DNA of 64,000 bases from Ampelomyces quisqualis (Eukaryota; Ascomycota; Dothideomycetes; Pleosporales; Phaeosphaeriaceae): NCBI GenBank assembly GCA_018398575.1, contig JAGTXZ010000010.1, positions 496,001 through 560,000 on the forward strand, in the 5' to 3' direction. Made by a program: the position numbers and the translations under genes. The notes under the pieces are model-generated. The model was not told where the DNA came from. It was given only the letters and a program-made list of their open reading frames with translations, and searched no databases. Shown one piece after another: positions 53,296 to 64,000 of this stretch. Each line of letters opens with the position of its first letter. Within the stretch, counting starts at the first letter, position 1.

Positions 53296-54865
53296 ATGTC
53301 GCGCTGCACCTCGTTACGACGCACGGTGCCGCTGAGCTGCGTCTCGCGCACCTCGTTACGACGCACGGCGCCGCTGAGCTGCGTCTCGCGCACCTCGACT
53401 GCCTCGACTATGCCGTTGCGCGCAAAAATCAACAGCCCCGCCTGGGTGACGGGCACAAGGAAGGTGCGTTGGGGCCCCGGACTGGCGGAGAGAGCCGAAT
53501 GCCTGACTCCTGCAGTACGCAACACCAACACCAACAGCACTTCTGCTCAACCCCCAGGAAACCGACGATCCAGACGATGTCACGTTCACCAACAACTACG
53601 GCGTGCGAAGCATCGAGCTCAACCGGCCCAAGAAGCTCAACTCGCTCAACGGCTCCATGGCACGCAAGATCATCCCCAGACTACAGGAGTGGGCCAAGTC
53701 GGACATGGCAGGTGTCGTCATCATCAAGGGCAGCGGACGAGCCTTTTGCGCAGGCGGAGACGTTGCGGAGCTGGCCAAGTGGAACCAGGAAGGTGCAGAC
53801 GGCCAGCAGAGGAGCGCCGACTACTTTGGCCTGGAATACAAGCTCGATCACCTGATCGCGACATACACCAAGCCATACGTCGCCTTCATGGACGGCATCA
53901 CCATGGGCGGCGGTGTTGGCCTGTCCATGCACGCGCCCTTCAGGATCGCAACCGAGAACACCCTCTTCGCCATGCCGGAGACAACCATTGGCTTCTTCCC
54001 GGACGTGGGCGCGTCCTTCTTCCTTCCACGCATGGAGGGCGCACTCGGCACCTATCTTGCGCTCACTTCCGAGCAAGTCAAGGGCGTCGATGCTTTCTAC
54101 CACGGCGTAGCCACCCACTACATCCACTCCTCCACGCTGCAGCAGCTCGAGTCGCGTCTTGCTGAACTCCAGTTCCCCGACTACATGGCTCTAAACAACC
54201 GGTTCAAGATCATCAACGCCACCATTGAGGAATTCAGCACCGGTCTGCCTGCCGAAAGACCCCACATCACCGGGGAACTGCGAAGGACAATTGACAACGT
54301 ATTCCATGTCGATCAGCCAGACGTTGAAACTATTCTCACATCCCTCGAAGGCGTCAGCAAGAATGGCTCGGAAGAATTGAAGCTGTGGGCCAAGAAGACA
54401 ATCGACACTATCAAGACACGCTCTCCCATCTCTGTCGCTGTCACCCTCCAGCAAATGCGCATCGGCCGTAATTGGTCCATCGCCGAAACCTTCCAGCGCG
54501 AATACGACATCGCCTCACACTTCATGGCCCACCCAGATTTCGTGGAAGGCGTCACATCGCGCCTCATCGAGCGCAAGAAGGAACGCCCAAACTGGGAGCC
54601 CAACACACTTGAGCAAGTCAAGAGGAAAGACGTGGACGCCTTCTTTGCATCCGCTGACGATGGCACGAGGTTGCCGTTAATTAGCCAAGTAGATTACAAG
54701 GAATACCCACATGCGTGGATCGGTCTACCAAGAGAGGAAGAGATTTTGCGCGAAGCTGGTGGCAAGAAGGCAGAGGAAGTGGTAGCCATCTTGCTCGAGA
54801 AATATGAGGGCAAGCAGGGAGTGCGGGAGAAGATCGCAGAGGTCTTTGATAGGTATAAGTCGTAG
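53296..54865 (+). CDS. EHD3: 3-hydroxyisobutyryl-CoA hydrolase, mitochondrial
   Basis: Two exons, 53296-53463 and 53558-54865 (phase 0 intron, GTGCGT..CCCAG); product 491 residues. A basic Arg/Ser-rich presequence contains a 14-residue unit (SLRRTVPLSCVSRT) repeated in tandem. The crotonase fold follows: GRAFCAGGDVAEL (oxyanion-hole loop), MDGITMGGGVGLSMHAPFRI, and ETTIGFFPDVGASFFLPR, with the catalytic Glu and Asp of the hydrolase branch. The C-terminal part (ASADDGTRLPLISQVDYKEY) is typical of HIBCH/Ehd3. It removes CoA from 3-hydroxyisobutyryl-CoA in valine breakdown; the yeast protein also associates with mitochondrial ribosomes. The ATG at 53410 (Met39) is an alternative start after the repeats. 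Confidence 0.93.
53307..53390 (+). repeat. 42-bp tandem duplication in the EHD3 presequence
   Basis: Two head-to-tail 42-base units (53307-53348 and 53349-53390) differing at one position, with the start of a third at 53391. The period is 14 codons, so the frame is kept. Confidence 0.92.
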
Positions 54866-55211
54866 AGATGTACATGAGAGTATCTGAGAGAACAAATCAA
54901 AAGCTGTACAACGTGTACAGTATTTCAAGTCAGAGCACTCACCGCCTTGCAGCTATATAAAAGCTTCGAGTTTCTACCCCCACTCGCTCTCCACGCAACC
55001 TTTCTCCGTCTTATTCCAAAACCCAGATACCCCGGATCCATGTTCTTTCCGGTCCTCGAACTCACAAATCGTACCAAAATCTTCAATCGCAACCCACAAT
55101 GTTTTTTCTGGGCCCTCATTCCAAAACACAACCTTTTCCAACCGAGCGCCCCACGATCCAATTTTACACCCGACTACCCATAACCTCCAAAACCTGAATT
55201 CCAAAACAGCA
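54866..55211. other. Intergenic spacer
   Basis: A 346-base gap before the helicase relic. Nothing recognised. Confidence 0.4.
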
Positions 55212-56806
55212 ATGGAGCGCCCGAAAATCGAGACAGATAGAACTACAGCACATTCTGCCCACTTTGGACCGCTATTCAGAATTCATGTGGCTATCGTGTA
55301 CATGTGGGTTTGTCTTGAAACAAGACACGACTTCTTGAATGTCCCCCCTGAAACTATGTTCCAAGTGAACGACGAAGCCGCTCTCGATCTCCGCGACCTT
55401 TGTGATGCCCGCGACTGGCGCGGTATGAATGACTACAGCGATGAGCATCCATCCAAGATACACCTCTGGATCACAGACTCCCATCTTGTGCCTCAGGCTG
55501 TCGAAGAGGCCGCGAGATTCTCGAACACGTTTCGCCTATTCGTGTACAGAGCAGACCACGACAAGGCATTCCCCCTCCCAGCAGGTGTCTGTGAGCTGGC
55601 CGAGGCGATAACAAAGGACAGTGAGATCATGAAGGACACCATACTGAAGTCTCACACCATTATCTTCATGAGCAAGGTGTTTGTGGCTTCCCGTTATGGA
55701 CCTTGACAGGCCGCTATATTCGCAGAGAAAGCTACCAGGATAGCCATGTCACAGGCCAAGTCGCATCTGTCGTACATGGATCAGCCCCCTCCTTCGTATC
55801 CCTACGCTTTGCACGGCCACATAGCGTTATTGTATTTGACGAGGCACACAACATCAGCAGTAAGACTTTTAACGTCTGGGTGACTATTCGTTGGTTCCAG
55901 GCTGATTTCCACGTGGTCTTGATAGCAACTCTAGTTCCTGGGTAGGTCGGCGAGAAACTCACATCCATCCTAAGCGTCTTGCAAGACCCCTAGTTGAACT
56001 TGGAAGCTAGGCGGCTCCTATCCAATGGTGACATAGAGAATACCTACCTCGAGAATCGCCCCGAAGACGCGTCTGAAGTCGCCTACCAAACTACAACCGC
56101 AAACCCCCACTGACTCATGTGGCCATCCGTGCTCTTGAAGTATACACCCTCGGCCTTCTTTTCTGGGCGAATATACCACGATCCGCAGCGCTCGTTGGCC
56201 ACGAGTGGAAGTTGATAAGCTTCTGAGACCGAAGTTACGAAGTTGCTGTCTAATGTGATAGAGTGGAGACGATTGTGTATGGACAGTGCAAGCAGTTCTA
56301 CAATCAAACTGCCCCTGCTATCAAAAATGGACGCGTCCTGGCCCTTGTGTTGGCTGCTACAATGCTTCGCCAAACGTACAAGTCAAGATGCGTTACGCAT
56401 ACCAACAGTAATATCCACTCCCTTGCCAACCTCATGCCGCCCAGCATCCCAATCCGCGTACACGTAGAAAACAATCAAATCGTGCGGGACGTTTGGGCCA
56501 ACAAATTAATGGTTCCAATGCGAAAACTGCACTACCCTGCCCCAAAGAACCGCAGCGGCAAATCCCAAGGCAATCTTGTGAACGGCAAATAGCAACGCAT
56601 ACTCAACCTCGCATCCCTCTCAGTCATCTTGTTCTTCGCGACCGCTTTACACAACGTCACGGAAAATGCCAAAATCACACAACTTGCCAATCTGCATGAC
56701 AAAGGTGAGTACGCGATGTACCTTGACTCGATACTCGGAAACGTGGACCATGTCGCCACCATCGACAAGGGCACCACCGGTGTCACCCGGTGGTTCCAAA
56801 AGCCAT
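55212..56806 (+). pseudogene. Decayed SNF2-type helicase-like gene
   Basis: Pieces of one helicase-like protein lie in order but in different frames. 55212-55706 reads ARFSNTFRLFVYRADHDKAF and SHTIIFMSK, like the region between the helicase Ia and II motifs of large fungal SNF2-like proteins. It stops at 55704-55706. Another frame (55703-55945) gives VIVFDEAHNIS (Walker B, DEAH) followed by VVLIATLVPG, in the place of the TATP motif, then stops. Further fragments run to about 56806 (LANLHDKGEYAMYLDSILGN in a third frame). The P-loop part is missing. Stops, frameshifts and missing domains mark it as a relic. Confidence 0.55.
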
Positions 56807-57858
56807 AAAGCCAGGCAGGCGACAAATCAAGTAGGGGCTACACGGCCCCTATCAGAAACGTGCCTACTCCCACGAGAGCAGGCGTCAACAGACAATAAGG
56901 TATCTTCAACTGGCGGAAGGGCGTTATCAGACCACTCATGTAAACCCATAGAATAGGCCCGTACTGGCCGGTGCTGCAACACCTCAAGCCCAGTGCCGGA
57001 CCCGCCTACATGCCGCAATGGAGGCTCCATAGGCAGGCGTTAAACCAAATCAATCAATCAATCAACCATCGACAAGGGCTACACTGGCTTGTTCAAATTC
57101 GTGTCATGAGACGGCAACCCGCGCGTACCCAATCCGAACAACCTTCTAGGCCAACGGCGAGAAGGTATAAATACCGCGCTTCTCGTCCTCTACACTTCTT
57201 CCATCTTTTCTCTTGAAGGTTTCCGTTTTTTTTTTCGGAATTCAGCAACATTCGCTCCATGTGGGCGTGCGACCTGTGGCGAGTTTTGCTCGTCAATATT
57301 TGGAAATCCAATTGCCAACGAGATATGTCTGTGGGATGTGGGCTGGGTATGTATCGATGAAGGGAAACGCTAGGCCGAATTGAATGGGAGTTTGGTGGTT
57401 CATGTCCTTGTGGAAATTTGTGGGTGTGACTGCTTTTTTGCCTGTTTTCTTGATGTTGCGGGCATTTCGATTGAAAGACTTTTTGACTTGCTGATGTTGG
57501 TTGAAATGGAAATGTGCCTAACTTACATGCATGAAGTCTCTGGATATGATTTTGTCAACTTCTTCGGTACGAGTACATGTGCGATGTCTTGGGTGTCTGA
57601 TTATACAGTACATTCAATGAACTGCACAGACTGCGGGGAACATCAGGACACAACACGGGCCAGGCAAGAATTATTAGTTTAGAATATGAGAAAAGACAGG
57701 CTGGCAAATGACTACGTCTAGCACTATGGACTCGAAAGTCAAATTCATAGACTCGGTGGAAAAGAAGATTCAGGATGATATGGCTGAAAACTACAAGCAA
57801 AGAAACGATAATAACTATAGCTACAAACAAAAGTACATCTTCTCAATCCTCCCTAAGT
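56807..57858. other. 1 kb region with helicase-relic echoes, no gene
   Basis: ACCATCGACAAGGGC, present near the end of the relic at about 56758, recurs at about 57066, hinting at a local duplication. There is an ATCA microrepeat just before it (57050-57064) and a T-run near 57216-57235. No supported gene. Confidence 0.4.
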
Positions 57859-59319
57859 CTAATCCTTCCTCAACCAAACCTCTATCTTCTGCAGCCAATA
57901 ATAGCTATTCTCTGTATCCCCCTTCACATCCCTCCTCAAATCCTCCTCCATGTCCACAATCTTCTCTCTTGAAGTCAAGTAGCCATGTGCCAACATTCTC
58001 GCCACTCCCGGCGAGCCACGATTCCTCAAACAATACTCCTTCCTCTCGAGACTCAGTTCCTCCATCCGATCTCCAATAATCAAGCCCGGCCCGTCTTCCC
58101 GCTTCCCCGCCCACAAATCCGCAACAATCTGCATAAGCGGCATGCCAACGGGCAGAAACGCAGTAACAACAAGCGCATTCCCATCAATCGCCAAAAGCGT
58201 CTCAGGACCACTCAACTCAAACGTAATCCTTGCCGTCGTCAACTCCCGAAGCAAAACCCAATCCAGCTGCTCATAGCACGGATCACTCGCGATGATCGCA
58301 ACAGCAGGAGCGCCAGCGAACTGGACTTTGTTCACGGCCTCGAGCTCAGCAGCAAGACTAAACACCATCATGTGCTGCAACGCAGAATCATACCACGCGG
58401 GGCGCGAATCCAGCCTGCCCAGCCCCACGCACACAATCTTCGTAATCGGCCGTTTGAGCCGGGTCGCGCCGCTGCGCACGATGCGCTGGATTTGACGGCA
58501 GGAAAGACTTTTGGTCCAGAGGGAGTGCGTGTGGGATAAGCGGGTGCGCCAGCGGGTTATGATGGATGCGTCTTTGTGGCGATTGCTGGGCATGCGCTGC
58601 CAGGAGGTTAGAAAGTATGGTGCGGTGTTGTGGCAGAAATCGGCTTCGGATATGTTTGGGTTGAGGTTGCGTAGGTCTTTGCTCTTGGTGACTACTTTGT
58701 TGAAGCGCGTTTGGAAGGAAGGCGAGGTTTCTACACGGGTCTTGTAGTGCACGGAAACGGAGTTTGTGTTGTCTTTGGCTTCCCAGATCTTGACTGGTGG
58801 GCCGGTAGGGGGATGGAAGTGAAGGGAGGTGTGGGTGCGCTGCGATAAGGGCTGCGACTGCTGGATATTGATGGCAGATACCTCGGAGGCGATGCGTTGG
58901 AGAAGAGCTTTGGTGAAGATTGGCTTGTGGCCTTGGCCCTTCTCAAGAGCGATGAGATCGAATTTGGTTCCTGTGGCGAAGTCTTCTTCGTCTTCTTCGT
59001 CGTATTCATCTTCACTGTCCTCTTCCCTTCCACCAGAGTCGTTGTGTTTGTCTTTTTCCAGCGATTTCGTGTCGAGGTTCGAATTTTGGGGCTCGCTAGG
59101 AACACTCGTGTCGCTCTCGTTATTGCTCTCGTTATCACTCTCAGGGAGGTCGGCAAGCAGCTCGTACATATTCATAATGGCCATGCTTGATTTTGGAGAA
59201 GTTGTTCTTTCGGAGATGTGTTTGTGCTTCAGGGCAGAAGTTGAGGTATGAGTAAATATAGGGGTGACTTGGGGATGAGTTGTGCTCGAGTAACGCTGGG
59301 ACGCATTTTGAATACCCAT
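57859..59319 (-). CDS. SRR1-domain protein
   Basis: Intronless minus-strand gene. The ATG at 59319 gives 486 residues; another at 59184 gives 441. The frame stays open upstream but without an ATG. An acidic N-terminal region (SEDEYDEEDEEDFATG) is followed by a helical middle. The SRR1-like domain lies in the last 220 residues: KIVCVGLGRLDSRPAWYDSA with the glycine-rich turn, then LQHMMVFSLAAELEAV and VAIIASDPCYEQLDWVLL. SRR1-like proteins are widespread in fungi and relate to plant SRR1, a circadian and light-response factor; in yeast the relative is linked to heme metabolism. The exact function here is unknown. Confidence 0.82.
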   Translation of the reverse strand: MGIQNASQRYSSTTHPQVTPIFTHTSTSALKHKHISERTTSPKSSMAIMNMYELLADLPESDNESNNESDTSVPSEPQNSNLDTKSLEKDKHNDSGGREEDSEDEYDEEDEEDFATGTKFDLIALEKGQGHKPIFTKALLQRIASEVSAINIQQSQPLSQRTHTSLHFHPPTGPPVKIWEAKDNTNSVSVHYKTRVETSPSFQTRFNKVVTKSKDLRNLNPNISEADFCHNTAPYFLTSWQRMPSNRHKDASIITRWRTRLSHTHSLWTKSLSCRQIQRIVRSGATRLKRPITKIVCVGLGRLDSRPAWYDSALQHMMVFSLAAELEAVNKVQFAGAPAVAIIASDPCYEQLDWVLLRELTTARITFELSGPETLLAIDGNALVVTAFLPVGMPLMQIVADLWAGKREDGPGLIIGDRMEELSLERKEYCLRNRGSPGVARMLAHGYLTSREKIVDMEEDLRRDVKGDTENSYYWLQKIEVWLRKD

Positions 59320-59949
59320 TTTATGATTGTTTATAGCCTTTGGGGGTCGGGGGTTCAAAGCTGGATTGTGCCTTTGAGGATGGGAACCACAAGCGTGAAC
59401 TTTTGCTGACCGGGTAGTTGAAGAAGAATTAGACCGGAGCAATTTGGAACAAAGGAGATCTCATGTCCTGAGAATAATGTTGATTTTATATATTATAATC
59501 GTTTACGTTAGTGCGTTGAAGTATCCATGGTACGATACACGGCCACCCACGGTTGCAGCCAGAAACTTAGCGCCATGGCGGAGACAGGTTCATTGCGCCA
59601 TTTGTTGGAAATGTATAGACTAAGAGCTGTCTTTCGGGCTTTGGCATGTACGCGACGGTGGCCTTTTTGCAGTTCGGTAGATCGTCTGGGCTTTAGGTCG
59701 TGTGTTTGTTGTTTTGATAACCAAGACATCAAAACAACGAGTATAGATGAAGGAGTCGTAGTGAAACAAGCCTCTTATGTAACCTTTTGGACCTCCGCTT
59801 GGGATATTTAGACAAGTGTGGTAGTAAGTAGAGTCCGGTTGGCTGATATCGCTTTGTTGGTCCAACATATGTGATATCTGCTTGCTACGACCGAACAACT
59901 GTAGCAGCAGGTCTTTACCATACAAACTTTGCCATGAGGATGTCTCATC
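59320..59949. other. Spacer between the SRR1 gene and the transporter pseudogene
   Basis: 630 bases, AT-richer near 59480-59515. Only shadow frames; no element recognised. Confidence 0.4.
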
Positions 59950-60872
59950 CTAGATTCTCGGCTGAAACCTGAGGTTGGTGCGTATCTTCTCCCCATATCG
60001 GAAGAAGAACCATGGCAGAGGCGCAAAAGCTAGCGTGCAAAATCTAAGCAGACTTATTCCCCAGTCCAATCCTATCGCTTCTTACATCGACCTACCAAAC
60101 AGCGGGACCAGTGCTCCAATCCATGACTGCACAGCCGTCGATGAAATAAGTAGCCACACATATGATCAATCAGCTGATACTGATCCCCACAAAGACTGTC
60201 CCAGTTTCAGGCACAATCCAGCTGGTCTTGTATTCTGCCGACCAGCCATACCAAAATAGCCTGGCAGGTATGAAGAAAGCGGTTGGTACGAGAGGCAAGA
60301 TCCGACATTCGGATTCCACGATCTGTGAACAGCTTTCTGGCGGTAGATTCTGTCTGTTGCGAAACCAGCGCCACCGGGTCCTATCAGAAACCCAATGCCA
60401 AGTCCCAAGTAGGTAAGACAAGTCTCGTCTGTGTCAAATCTGTACTGTGGTAGGAGCAAACATGATAGAGCAAATAGGACTAGATAGACGTTCAGCAATC
60501 TCGTAGTCCATTGCCGTTATGAAGCACCCACGTCAAGAATGTGCTGTAGCAGATTACTGATATGTACTTTAGGTTGTGCATGTTTGTCCTACGAAATCGG
60601 ATTATTTAGTCAGTTTGCGTCGCACTTGTGCCGTGTTTTCAAGGGGCTCACCAGTTCATTGGCTTCGCTGGGTCGTCCTCCCGTTCCCAATCCACGATAT
60701 CAGACTGCGCCGCCACATGCGTGTCTAATGGTTGGGACGTTTCATCAAGGACATGATTGTTAGTTCCATCGGGCCCTTCAGGGTCTACGTCTTGATCTGC
60801 TGTATGATCCTGCGCAGTTAGCTCAGGCTCGGCCTGCTTTGCGACTTTTAAGGATCGCGATTTGTCGTCCAT
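59950..60872 (-). pseudogene. MFS transporter pseudogene with internal deletion
   Basis: On the minus strand, 60872 to about 60650 encodes a typical acidic N terminus ending in DIVDWEREDDPAKPMNW, with a GTGAGC donor right after it. After an intron, frames give YISVICYSTFLT, then LTYLGLGIGFLIGPGGAGF with ATDRIYRQKA (loop between helices), LFWYGWSAEYKTSWIVP in another frame, and finally LDWGISLLRFCTLAFAPLPW with FFFRYGEKIRTNLR. These blocks are in the order of drug/polyamine-type MFS carriers (DHA1). The helices between the first membrane segment and the mid-loop are missing, and several frameshifts and stops separate the blocks. It is a dead transporter gene. Confidence 0.7.
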
Positions 60873-61600
60873 AATATGTACAATGTTGAAGAGTGTGAAT
60901 TGACGATCAAGGAACCCGGTCGTTGAAATCGATAATGACTGCCTGATCAGCGCAAGTCTGCTCCCTTACCGACAATATTAAGGCTGGCTGCATTGTTTTG
61001 ATGATTTTGCTCTCGCCTCTAGCACACCCTCTGCATCATGACTTTTCATACCTTCCCTCCTGAAGTTATCCGATGCGCGCAGATCAGCTCAGGAACCGCC
61101 CCCGGAGATTGAGCAGAGCTCAGGTCAGCTTGGTGGGAGCGGGTCGTGTGCTATCGAATGTCCAAATTGATCACGGAAGCTTATGATCATGACCCTTGTC
61201 CGCTGAGTTCACGATGTCGAATTGGGCACTGGTTATGTCAGCACAGCTAGGTCAGTACATGACTTCTCGTTTTATTCAGGAGCCATGAGCGATCCCGTTA
61301 CGAAATTAAGCCTTGCTAACATGTCAGCTGCGTTGCTTGCTTCAAGGCTGTATTTGGAGTCTTTGTTTCGAGGTCAGAGCTACCGTACTCATGCACGTGA
61401 CATGGGCGATTCCGTGCCGCACCCCAGTCATCATCTACCCTGTTGAGCCATGCCAAAATGAGATTGGAATTGTGCAAGCGTCGACACCTCATCCCATCAA
61501 TGTGCAAATATTATATGATATGGCCATCGTGTATGAGAAGGGTGGCGCGGAGCCTTATAAACCATAGTGCCGAAGAACTCTGCTCGACGCAACGTCCAGG
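60873..61600. other. Transition region
   Basis: No supported gene. Composition is mixed and becomes AT-rich after about 61600. Confidence 0.4.
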
Positions 61601-64000
61601 CTGAGCGGAGAAACGTGCTCGGCTGTCCCAGAACTCAAGTTCCGTCCTCCTCGCTTAAATGCGACCAAGATTATTCTAGAGCCCTACCCACTTTATCTGT
61701 CCTTGTTTATTTGTACTAGTGCCACGCGCTAGTGCCCCAGCACAATTAGCTTACAAGCCTCTACAACTATAACCTAACCCTAACATAACTCTTGCTTTAT
61801 TAAATTGCTAGGTGTATAGTGTCTTGCTTGCAAACCTTCTTAGACTTATTTAGCCTAAATACCTGCAATACCTCCTACAACAGCTGCAAATGCTAGTCTA
61901 GAGCTAGTGCTACTTACAGTAGAGAGTATAGTACAATATTTAAGATTTTACTTAGACAATTCTCTACTAACATTTTACTATAAGACAGCTATAGTAGTTA
62001 TATTAAGCACAGCTTACAACCTATAGGATTTGACTTTCTGCCTGTTATTAGTAGTTAAGGTTAAACTAGTATTATCCTAGAGAGATCTAACAACAGCAGA
62101 ATAACGCTAAACAGTTCTAGTATCTGCGTTTTATCTGCTACTACATTACTAATAGAAATATTAGCTTTAGATTAAAGTTAGTAGCTACTTGTCTACAAAA
62201 TATATGTTTTCTAGAACTATCTAAGTTATATCTTAGCTAACTAGCATAGTTAACGTTTAAGACAGAGGCTGCAGCTATACGCTATATAAAGGATAACTAT
62301 GCCTACTATGTACGCACTAGACCTGTCTTAGATTAATCTATAGCACTAACACTACTCTTAGTATAAAGAGGTAGAATATTTAGAAGTTGTTTAGGTCTCT
62401 AGAGAGGCCTTTGTAACAACGCAGGTAGGTATAGCTATTAGGATTAAATTAGATATGTATTAGAGGCATATAGAAGTGCGTGTTGTATCAGAGATTCTAG
62501 ATTGGCTATACACCTATAGGTCTTGTACAGAAGGACAAGAGAAACTTGTCTTCTATCTATGCTATAGGCTTATATTTATAGTAGGCGTAGCAGCTGAGTT
62601 AGAGCGCTGTTAGAGCGCTTTTAGTCCTAATCTACTAGCTCTCTACATAATCTGTTACTAAGCCTTTATAAGGTATTAGATGTAACATGTGTTTGCATGT
62701 GCTTGTTACATTACCCTCCTTTTTGAAATTAATAGTCTCTATTAATTGGGTCTGTATTGGTGTTGTTTTAGATACCTCTCTAAATTGTTATAAACTCTTA
62801 TTTACCTTAAGTTTATTTTGGGATAACATAATGTAGCTGTTTGTTGTTGTTTTGATTAGCGCGCTAGCGCGTTTAACGTTCCTAACTTTACCTTAAGCTT
62901 TTTAAGTATATATACAAGGCTAGCTCTCTAGTATACTGCTTTTCTACACTCTCCTCCTTACGTTTGTATACCTAAAGCTATCTAAGCCTTATCCTTTCTT
63001 AATTACTAGCTAACTATATAGTAGATACACACAATACCTATTCCTATCCCTCTTAGGGCTTATCTCCTAGCCTATTAGGTTGTTTGCCTGTAGGCTGCAA
63101 GGGCTTTTGCCTGCGGCTATTTTAATATTAAGTTTAGATTCTATTTAGATGTGTCTAAGAAGTGTGCTTATTGCATACTCTTAAATAAGAAGTGTTACTT
63201 AGTTCCCCTATATGTAGGCTAGGAGTATAATAGCCTCTTTAGGGCCCTTAACTGCAGGTTTACTGCCTTAGGTAGAGACAAGTCTAATAAGGTAGTATTA
63301 GAGCAGGAGGCTGCTGTTAAGGAGGCAGCGTTTTAGTTAGCTGCTGTTGTGCAAGTAGGCACTGCACAAGTAGCTAATATAAATAACGCTAACTTGTTAG
63401 TTAGCGCTTATTACTAGAGGGAGGAGCTGGCTAGGAAGGTTAGGGTAATAGCTAAAGAGGTTAGGTTGCTTAGGAAAAGTACAGTAGGGTTAACTAGTAT
63501 AGTTGCTTAGCTAGTAGATGTTATAATAGCATTAAGAGCTAATTAGTTAGCAGAGTAAAAGGAGGCGCAAAAGGCAGCGCTAGAGGCTAGTACTTGCAGT
63601 AAGTAGAGCTAGAACAGAGGACTACTAGGTAGTGCGTTAGTGTCTGCACCTAGAGATTTAGACAATTAAGAACGTCCTACTAGTAGCAATAACAGTCTGC
63701 TGTTAGATCTAATAGAAGAGTAAGACTCTTATTGTTAATAGCTGTTACCTACTAGTGTAGTAGTTGCAATATTAAGTTTAATTTCCTTAACATAATTGTC
63801 TTGTAATGCTGTAAGATCTTTAACTTCTTTTTCCTATGCTGTAATCTATTTGGCTAACGCTTGTAGAGGTCCTAGCTGTTTTAGATAGCGTTTATAGAAT
63901 ACTTGTAACATGTGTAAGGCGCCTATAAAGTTTAAGGCATTGTACTAGGTAGGGTTAGGATTATAGCCTACCTATTTTACACAATACTTTAGGATAGAGC
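61601..64000. repeat. AT-rich, RIP-altered repeat block
   Basis: About 2.4 kb of low-GC sequence full of TpA steps (TTAG, CTAG, TATA) with CpA scarce and CpG still present in places (for example GCGCGCTAGCGCG near 62860). This is the footprint of C-to-T change at CpA that RIP leaves in Pezizomycotina repeats. No intact ORF. A telomere-like CCTAACCCTAAC lies at 61773-61784. It is cut by the window end. Confidence 0.75.
63076..63740 (+). pseudogene. RIP-inactivated ORF of a repeat element
   Basis: One frame stays protein-like for about 220 codons: KKCAYCILLNKKCYLVPLYV (a CxxC..C zinc-type motif), LGRDKSNKVVLEQEAAVKEA, REELARKVRVIAKEVRLLRK (coiled-coil-like). It is interrupted only by TAG and TAA codons, never TGA. 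These sit where Gln would fit, as expected if CAG/CAA became TAG/TAA by C-to-T change on this strand. The order of a Cys motif plus a coiled coil suggests a DNA- or RNA-binding accessory protein of a transposable element. The element family is not identified. Confidence 0.6.

Overview
This window is nuclear DNA of a filamentous ascomycete. The genes are compact, with short introns (42-62 bases in the best-resolved gene) and GT-AG ends, sometimes with a TACTAAC-like branch point. The gene set includes Dcp2, Cdc48, septation-network components, an Ste50-type adaptor, a Zn2Cys6 regulator and a sulfite-pump-type carrier. Short AT-rich stretches rich in TpA look like products of repeat-induced point mutation (RIP). 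The style of the F-box relic, the RFTS-domain protein and the SNF2 and MFS relics suggests Dothideomycetes, perhaps Pleosporales; that placement is inference. No rRNA, tRNA, CRISPR array or bacterial-type element was found.

Layout. 1-1.5 kb: fragments of a duplicated unknown gene on either side of an AT-rich island. 1.8-6 kb: a DUF4112 protein, then the mRNA-decapping enzyme Dcp2. 6.4-15.2 kb: secretome-like region with a large secreted protein of four tandem cysteine modules, a second secreted protein, a 3.6 kb gene-poor stretch, and a GPI-anchored Cu-only superoxide-dismutase-like protein. 15.3-17.3 kb: a broken F-box gene and an unresolved membrane-protein gene. 17.8-24 kb: the septation protein Cdc14, a PAP2-family membrane protein and a beta-lactamase-fold hydrolase. 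24.5-34.1 kb: a Zn2Cys6 regulator, a GEN1/Yen1-like nuclease, a RING protein and an SSU1-type carrier. 34.6-54.9 kb: a dense housekeeping block (Cdc48, a proline-repeat/Cys-rich protein, Sus1-like, Ste50, Csl4, Spg1/Tem1, Rrb1, an RFTS-domain protein, mitochondrial EF-Tu, 3-hydroxyisobutyryl-CoA hydrolase). 55-61 kb: a decayed SNF2-like helicase, an SRR1-domain gene and an MFS-transporter pseudogene. 61.6-64 kb: a RIP-altered AT-rich repeat with a recognisable dead ORF.

Most genes do not form one pathway. Functional links visible here: Cdc14 and Spg1 both belong to the septation initiation network; Dcp2 and Csl4 both act in mRNA turnover; mitochondrial EF-Tu and the hydrolase are divergent neighbours sharing a 252-base promoter gap and both act in mitochondria; and an RFTS-domain protein, of a family linked to DNA methylation and heterochromatin, sits in a genome that carries RIP footprints. 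The edges of the window are decaying, while the middle is conserved.

Exon boundaries were placed by hand from splice signals, reading frame and family conservation. Where coordinates cover a multi-exon gene, the exon list is in the evidence.
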